Below the pieces are notes generated by a model that ran no database searches, was not told the origin of the DNA, and saw only the letters and a list, made by a program, of their open reading frames with translations. This document shows positions 56,101 to 64,000 of a DNA stretch of 64,000 bases, in pieces. Position numbers and translations under genes: made by a program. The stretch comes from Apus apus. Its lineage: Eukaryota; Chordata; Aves; Apodiformes; Apodidae. The stretch is taken from the NCBI RefSeq assembly GCF_020740795.1, contig NC_067301.1, forward strand, positions 7,950,501-8,014,500, read 5' to 3'. The first letter of the stretch is position 1. Every line of letters starts with the position of its first letter.

Positions 56101-59100
56101 ACACCAGCAGCATGGCTTGGAACTAAATCAAAGACCTCCCAGGACCACCAAGACCCAGAAACCACCAAGGACCAACCCTGGTATCTCCCAAAAGGTCAAT
56201 CCACCGAGTCCTGTACAGCCTTAAATGAAAATAAACCCCAGTCCCAAGTATGAAAACACCTTTTCTTCTTTACAAATGGATTATATATGGATATAAGAAA
56301 TAGCCACCAACAATGATGGTCATTTACTGGCATACACATCACCACCATACACATTATTTCTCTACCCTCTACTATAGACCCACATCCCTTACACTTCACC
56401 ACCAAATGCAACCCTGGTATAGACGCTCCTCAGAGCTCTGGCTAGGAGATAAACTGTGGGTTACAGCGTGTTCTGACAGATTCATTGCTGCTTCCTCACT
56501 TGGCTCTGTCAAACCTGAGGATACTCTTTCCTACCCTCAACATACCAGCTTCTACAACACCCAGCCTCTTTCCTACTAGGACACTGAGTTTTCCAGAAAA
56601 AGAACCCAGCAGCTGAGCTGGACAGACATTAAAATGGCTCCTTTTCTCCAGTACCAAAGAGCACTTCAGAACTGAGGAGAGCTGATCCACTGTGCAAGAA
56701 GATTGCTTCACAGTTCCTACACCAAAGTCACTAAAGCATCACAGACATTCAGCTTTGGCAGATTGTTTCTCAGTCTCATGAGAAACTACATATTAATTAG
56801 CAGCTGAAATTCATCCAGGCTTAAAAACCTTAAGACTATTGAAAACATGCAGTCCCAGCCCCTTCATAAAAAAATCTCATATCTCTTCCCCCCCACCCCA
56901 ACTTGCAGCCCTAGTGAACATGACATTTACCACTTTGGCCGCCTAAGGAGTAATATGAACTAACACTTTGGAATAAGGTTTCTTTTCCAGATAACAGTTA
57001 TTTAGCTTTGACTAAGCCCCTGCCTCACACCACAGGAACCAAGTAGTTGCTAGCTACTCTACGAATAACTGCACTGAGTATTTCCATCAGGAAGGAAACC
57101 ACAAGGATCTGTTTTCTTGGATGGAAAGGAAACCATCAGTTGTGGACTGCCTTCCAGATTGTGGATCCAATGGATCATCCCAGTATTCCTCCCCACTTTG
57201 AACAACACAGGGAGCCCATTTGATTCACATGGCCAAAAAGCACCATCGTGTCCAAGCAGGAAACGGATCTGAACAGCAATGCAACTCCATGAGACTCACA
57301 TTGAGAAGACATCACTGCACCCATAGTGTGAGCAGAAGCCCACTGAGATCCTGCCCCTCTGCACAGAAGCAAGAGGCATTTCTGCCCAGGAACACACCAT
57401 TTGCTGAGACACTTGTGCTCTTTTTGGAAGAAAACAAGACTGATCTATCCTGGCTGTGTGCTTACACTGCAACCCTGCTGCTTCAGATCAATACAGAAGA
57501 AAGGCTTGGAAACAATACTCAGGAAGCTAAAAAAAAATAGGCCAGCTTACCTTCACATAACACTGAGAGGGTGCTTAAAACTGGTATTTCCCTGTCCAGT
57601 CCTAGCACTGCTCCTGCACAGCAGTTTCTAAGCTTCCTGGCAGGAAAACAAATACATTTGGTATTTACTCCAAGTCTTGCAACTACTGCTTAACTACACA
57701 GTTACCTTTAGGCAGTATAAGCTACACTTTCAATCTTAGTCTAAAAAAACCCAAAAAATTATTGGCTGAGGTTTATACCCTGTTTCTACCTGGCTGAGGT
57801 GCTACAATTACCATTAATAACCACGAACAGCTTGATCATGCCAGAGTTTCCTCAAATACGACCAAGGGATCTGACTGTTGGTGCTGCCTTCTCCTGTGTA
57901 AAAATACAGAAAGACTGACAAAGCCCAGGTCTTATCACTTTCTCACAGAGAAAGCAGGTGGCTGTTCTTCCCTAATTCTAGGGCAGCAGTAGTTTGAGGT
58001 TCATTTTACTATGCCCTAAAAAGGATTACAGTATTTTTTGGGTGTTCAGCTTTACTGAAGAACAGTGGTCTTGGAACTCTCCCAGTGTCATGTCTCAAGC
58101 CTTACATCTATGCCAGTTTATCCTGATGCTTCAACTATCCCACTCTAAATATCACGAAAGCAGCATAAAATGGAGTTCTCTCCCTGGCAGCAAAGTAAAA
58201 ATCTGCAAACACTATAGTTTAAAAAAAACATTAAAATAATTCTGATAAAAGAGAACACAAAACAACACAGGAACTGAAGGGCTGATTCCCCTCTCAAACC
58301 AGCCCCTAAAAACAACGGCCTTTTAACAGCACATTCTTCCCCAAAAGAAGCTCTACAGAAAACTAACATGTGCAAATGTGGGTTCAGCTTTCCTTTCCCC
58401 AAGGGGTAACTGTAGCCCAGCAGGGACCAAACATTCCATATAAATAAGGCGAGCTTTTTTTTGTTTTTGCATAGTAGTTTGTCAGTGATAGTCCCACCCC
58501 ATGAGCCCTCCCTTGCCCATCTGCTTTGCCACCGAGCTGAGACCAGCTGCTTCTGGAGTCCAGCAGCAAGCCTGAACAGATCTCAAAGGCTCCTTCACCC
58601 AGAAGGATGGAATGAAGAGATTCCTTTTAATATTGTCTGTTTCAACCTAAAAGCTGCCTCTAAACCCACTCTTATTTTTAAATGCTTACAGTTCGATTTG
58701 GAGGCATTCTTTTTTGTGTAATTGCACCATAATTGTCTTGAGTTTTCTTCTCATTTTGCCAGTGTTCCTTTTGCCAATCAGTTCAAGAAAACCATGAGCT
58801 CACTGAAACACCCAGAGCCTTTGCAGCACCATTCTCTGCTGCTACCAGATTTTTTTTTTTTAAATACTATTTTTTATAAAAACACCTGCTATTAATATTC
58901 CACTGGAGCTCAAAGTGGCTCAGCTTGGGGCAAAGGCACAATTAAAACCCCGTGATTTCTTACAGGACTCTGCATTTTTGATTTGTATAACAATAGAAAT
59001 TTACAGCACCAATCCTTGGGTGGGGTGGGGATGCATGTAGGAATGAGTCCTTAGAAACCCTACGCAAGGGCTTACAAGTCTTTCTTTCATCAGTGTGTTG

Positions 59101-59154
59101 TTTTTTAATCTTTTCTTGTATCTTCCCTTTTCACTGGAATGCTCCAACTTTGTA
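53165..59154 (-). other. IFFO2: IFFO2 3' UTR (probable extent)
   Basis: About 6 kb after the IFFO2 stop is AT-rich, unique and free of CR1, in contrast to both flanks, which is typical of a long vertebrate 3' UTR. A minus-strand AATAAA (53179-53184) is followed by a GU-rich TCTCTGTGTGTT, a good candidate end. Earlier AATAAA hexamers (for example near 55590) could give shorter forms. The exact end is inferred. Confidence 0.5.
53179..53184 (-). terminator. IFFO2: candidate distal IFFO2 polyadenylation signal
   Basis: AATAAA on the minus strand with a GU-rich element about 30-40 bases downstream (TCTCTGTGTGTT). It would give a UTR of about 6 kb. Confidence 0.4.
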
Positions 59155-59343
<189 letters not shown>

Positions 59344-59654
59344 TTAAAGAAAATGGTCGCTTTCACTTGCCACAACAATTTAAAATATCCTTTATTAAGA
59401 TTAAACTTTGGGTTTACTGTAAATACCTGCAGTGCACTTCAGCATCCTGTGCCACCACACCCCTGGCATCTCCTGCCCCAAATGCCCCAGGTTTATGGAT
59501 GGGGAAATGGAAACTAAGCCAAATGAACATCCTACGGAGACACCATCCATAATATGGAGAGTCTTGAAGACTCAAAAAATAGTTTCTCTTTTGTTCTTTT
59601 AAGACACGATGTGCACAGTGGGTGAGCAAGAGTCAAGAAACACCCCCCACAGTA

Positions 59655-60008
59655 AAATCATGGAAGGGTTTGGGTTGGCAGGGACCTTAGAGATCATCTA
59701 GATCCAACCCCCTGCATGGGCAGAGACACCTCCCACCAGACCAGGTTGCTCCAAGCCCCATCCAACCTGCCCTTCAACACTGCCAGGGATGGGGCAGCCA
59801 CAGCTTCCCTGGGCAACCTGGGCCAGGGTCTCACCACCCTCACAGGGAAGAATTTCCTCCTCATGTCCAACCTAAATCTCCCCTTTTCCAGTTTCAATCC
59901 ATTCCCCCATATCTCATCCCTCCCCACCCTTGTGCCAAGTCCCTCCCCAGCTTTTCTGGAGCCCCTTCAGGCACTGGAAGGTGCTCTAAGGTCTCCCTGG
60001 AGCCTTCA
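59655..60008 (-). repeat. CR1 LINE 3' tail, inverted
   Basis: On the plus strand: ATCATGGAAGGGTTTGGGTT, GGACCTTAGAGATCATCTAG, CATGGGCAGAGACACCTCCC, ending GGTCTCCCTGGAGCCTTC. It lies in the last intron of IFFO2, in sense with the gene. Confidence 0.93.
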
Positions 60009-60492
60009 GACTTCAGCTTATCTCTAAGTTTTATTACTGTTTGTACCAATTTATGTGGCCTTTTAAGAGTCTATTACCTGAGTTGCAAGGCTCAAACAGA
60101 TGAACAGGATCAATATAAATGGGTTATTAAAGCATGAGTAGATTAAAACCCAAGTTCTTCATATAAGTCAAGATTTAATTGTGGGATTTGTTTAGGAGTT
60201 CTGGGTCTGTAACACTAAGTATCTCTCCAAGTTACAAGAGAGGTTTGGTCCATTTATATTGCAAGTTTTGTTTTTACCAACAAGTGTTGAATCCTTCCAA
60301 GTGTTACTCTGTAGAAATTACACCCTGTTACAGTGTTCCTTTTAAGACTGATCCCTGACTCTGAACAAAACAAGATGATGGAAACGACAAAGCTCCAAGA
60401 CAAAATACTATTGCCTTTAAAACAACTTCGCAGGAAAACAAGAGGAAAATTAATTCTTGAAGCACACAGGCAGAGTGGGTAAGACTTTACTA

Positions 60493-60684
<192 letters not shown>

Positions 60685-61256
60685 TCACTCCACTTTACAT
60701 ACAGCTGGGGATGCTAAAACGCTGCCCAGAGCCAGACCAAAACACCTGCACAATATATGTTTGACCTCAGTGTTGTACATTGCCAAAGGTTTATCAGGTT
60801 AGGAAGCGTATTTTAGTCAAAGCTCAACACTGGTTTTAAACAGACCTCAAGGGTTTTTTCTGCTGCTTGGCACCTTGTTTGTCAACATGCAGTAATGAGT
60901 GAAGGGATATTCTAGGCAGGGCAAAGACTTTGAGAAGCTACAGCTGTTGTGTCTGGCAACTTCTGAGGCCACCTTTTGTCAAAGCATTTCCCAGTGTGAT
61001 GGTGGAAACACAGGACAAATAGGGGAAAAAATAGTAACACTGCATTTTTTTTTCTCCCTTTTGTTCTGTAGTTTCTCTCTCCATCAGCTACAGCTTTATG
61101 CTTACTTAACAACAGGGCTGACAGAGAATGGTATTCAGAAAAAAATCCCAAAGGAAAACACCTTTGATTTCTTAGATGTAGAGACATTCCACCTTTTCTC
61201 TGTGGGTGGACTGGACCAGAACACCACAAGTGTTTTTATCCACTAGAAACAATTCA

Positions 61257-61394
<138 letters not shown>

Positions 61395-61652
61395 TTAGCA
61401 AGAAACTAACAAAGAATTCAGAAACAGGCTGAAGTTTTTCTTATTTAGCCCCTCTCAGAAATGCAGTTTGTTATGCTGTTTCACTCAAAGGTATTTTTTA
61501 AAAAACATTTTAACACAGACAAGTAATATTCTGCTTCTTAAAACTTTTATACCAGGAAACATGTTTCTGTACCAGGACCATGGCTTTGTGCACAAGAAGT
61601 CTCTGATCAGGGAAACTACAGACCAGGGCTCCAGCAATTAAACACATCACTT

Positions 61653-61925
61653 GATCATACAATCCCAGACTGGTTTGGGTTGGAAGGGACCTTAAAGTTC
61701 ATCCAGACCCAAGCCCCCTGCATGGGCAGGGACACGTCCCACCAGACCAGGCTGCTCCAAGCCCCATCCAACCTGCCCTTCAACACTGCCAGGGATGGGG
61801 CAGCCACAGCTTCCCTGGGCAACCTGGGCCAGGGTCTCACCATCCTCACACTGAGGAATTTCCTCCTAATATCCAACCTAAATCTCCCCTCTCTCAGTTT
61901 AAAACCATTTCCCCCTGTCCTGTAA
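61653..61925 (-). repeat. CR1 LINE 3' tail, inverted
   Basis: On the plus strand: ATCCCAGACTGGTTTGGGTT, GGACCTTAAAGTTCATCCAG, CATGGGCAGGGACACGTCCC, ending near AAAACCATTTCCCCCTGTCC. Confidence 0.93.
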
Positions 61926-63270
61926 CTACACGATGCACATCAAAGAACCTTAACCATGGATATTTCTGAACCTTTCACAGTTTGACCACACTTAGCTTGT
62001 AATTGCTTTCCAGCCAATTTTTCCTTGCACTGACCACAACACTACTTACAGCTTTGCACTGGAATTCTCATTTTCATATTATTCTCCAGCCCTTCCAGCC
62101 TCTAGCACCTCATACACATGCTCTGCACACAGTGTTTCTTATTGAAATTCTTTCCCTAACTGTTAGATAGAGCAAGCTCACTCCAGCACACTCCTGATAA
62201 AAATATCACATGTAACAACCTGTCTCATCATTGCTTTGGATTGACAGCACAGTCTGGGCTACAAAAGACACAGCACTAATTTTATGCTGTCCCAAAGAGA
62301 CTAAAACAATGTCATTGTTCTCTCTGTCGTGTTATTACCTACCTCCCTTTTCTTGAAGAAAAATTATCATCAATTTAATGCAACTGCAATGATGAGCATT
62401 AATTATGCTGCAATCCTTTGGGTACATCTGTGGCAGCTTTATCAGGATCATACCTGGTATGGGCTAACCAGGCTACAGTTACAAGAATCATTTCACTTAT
62501 CCTTTTATATGCAGAAGAGCTTTAAGGAGGAAGGTCATAAAAGAAAGTGGCTAGGGCAGTATGTAAGAACTTGAAAGGAATAAAGCCTGTGGAAGGAAGA
62601 TTCAGGCATGTAAAGCACTATGTTAAAGACCAGGCACAGACTGAGCAGTCTTTCTTCTGAATCTCCATCTACAAGACAAATCTACCCTCTCCTTGTATAA
62701 TTTTCATTTAGAAGGATTTAAGCTTCTTAAAACCTTCCAAGTTTTCACAGGGTAGGTCTGAGTTGGGCTCTGTTCCTGTGCTGGCTGTGCTTAGACATGC
62801 ACACAGGGGCATATGCAAATCAACCTGTCACTAATTCCAGCACACAACCACAGCACATTATCACTCTGCCACTCTCCCTGCTCCACTGCAGACATGTAGC
62901 TCAGTCTGCTGCTTTCTGCAGTCCCAGCACTTCTGAGTAATCTCTGCAGTTCCAGTGTATGCCAGATGATACACAAATGGGAAGATGGAAATGAACACAC
63001 CCCTGGCAGTCAACACAAGACCATGCTCAGGAGACTGCTGCCTCAGCATCTTTTCACTACAGCAGTGATGGAAGGATGCAGGGTGATCTCTTACCTACTG
63101 CTGAGCTCCTCAGTAATGAAATAACAGTGTCACGTTTCAGACTGCCCACACAAAGGCAGCCCTTGCCAGTTCAGCCTCCCTTTAGGCATGTTTAAAAAGG
63201 CTCAGGAGTCACTGGATGAGGCAGCATGCGGCCACTAGCTCACTTGGCCTGGGATCTTAAGGATTGAAAT

Positions 63271-63545
63271 AATAGAATCATGGAACGGGCTGGGTCAGAG
63301 GGACCTTAAAGTTGATCCAGTCCAAACCCCCTGCATGGGCAGGGACACGTCCCACCAGACCAGGTTGCTCCAAGCCCCATCCAACCTGCCCTTCAACACT
63401 TCAGGGATGGGGCAGCCACAGCTTCCCTGGGCAACCTGTTCCAGGGTCTCACCACCCTCACACTAAAGAATTTCCTTCTCATGTCCAACCTAAATCTCCC
63501 CTCCTCCAGTTTTAATCCATTTCCCCCGTCCTCTCACTACAAGCC
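63271..63545 (-). repeat. CR1 LINE 3' tail, inverted
   Basis: On the plus strand: ATAGAATCATGGAACGGGCT, GGACCTTAAAGTTGATCCAG, CATGGGCAGGGACACGTCCC, ending near CCCCGTCCTCTCACTACAAG. Confidence 0.93.
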
Positions 63546-64000
63546 CTTGTTTAAAGTCCTTTCCCCATCAGTTCTCAAACTTGCCATGAATCCAGCTCTG
63601 TACTTAAACATCTTCCACAGACCATACCAAGTACATTTTTCTCTCTACTAGGAGAAGTGTGCAATATGAGGTACTATTTTGATGAAGTGTGAATGATAAT
63701 CTAGAGAGAAAGTGAGATGCTGTGTGGAAGATCCAGTGCCTTAGATAAACGACTGCTTAGGGTGACAGATTGTGTGATGGTCCTGTAACAGTTACATGCC
63801 TTGGATCTTTTGACACTCACTTGGTTCTTTTAAGTACTCCGTTTGAAGGAGCAGAAGAAATGAAGTTTGGCAAATAAACTGATTGCACAGACTGAAAAGC
63901 AACCACAGAGAGAAAGCCCTAAGAGGATTTTAAAATCAAAGCAAGTTTTCGTGGCGAACTAGATCACCAGTCAAATATCCAAAGGCTCAAGTGGCTAAAA

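Overview
This is a bird nuclear genome window. Two things show it: about 27 truncated CR1 LINE tails cover roughly 8 kb (about 12-13%), all sharing the avian CR1 3' end (GATGATCTTTAAGGTCCCTT... followed by an ATTCTATG-type terminus), and the intron-split genes are vertebrate orthologs in a known order. No bacterial, organellar, rRNA, tRNA or CRISPR content was seen. The density and similarity of the CR1 copies suggest a lineage with fairly recent CR1 activity, but the species cannot be named from this window.

Layout. (1) 1-10.5 kb, + strand: the 3' end of PAX7. It has the last two coding exons (human numbering 8 and 9), a 4.8-kb intron between them, and a long 3' UTR of about 4.6 kb with three miR-1/206 seed matches. 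(2) 10.5-41.05 kb: a 30-kb interval with no recognisable protein gene. It is filled with CR1 tails and unique blocks, several of them AT-rich and non-repetitive, which look like candidate PAX7 regulatory elements. In most other vertebrates the sweet-taste receptor TAS1R2 lies here; no intact copy is visible, which fits the known loss of TAS1R2 in birds. (3) 41.05-52.12 kb, - strand: complete ALDH4A1 in 15 exons. I rebuilt every splice junction with consistent phase, giving 560 codons, a CpG-island promoter at 51.9-52.5 kb and a short 3' UTR. (4) about 53.2-64 kb, - strand: the 3' end of IFFO2, with its last three coding exons, an AT-rich 3' UTR that may reach 6 kb, and part of an upstream intron.

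The three genes are neighbours by conserved synteny and do not form a pathway. PAX7 is a paired/homeodomain regulator of muscle satellite cells and neural crest. ALDH4A1 is the mitochondrial P5C dehydrogenase of proline catabolism. IFFO2 is an intermediate-filament-family orphan. PAX7 converges on ALDH4A1 (tail to tail across the 30-kb gap), while ALDH4A1 and IFFO2 run in the same direction, head to tail.

I found no convincing undescribed system. The most useful leads are the TAS1R2-loss interval, the PAX7 3' UTR microRNA sites, a perfect DR2 retinoid-receptor motif in PAX7 intron 8, clustered transcription-factor motifs downstream of PAX7, and two isolated exon-like segments.
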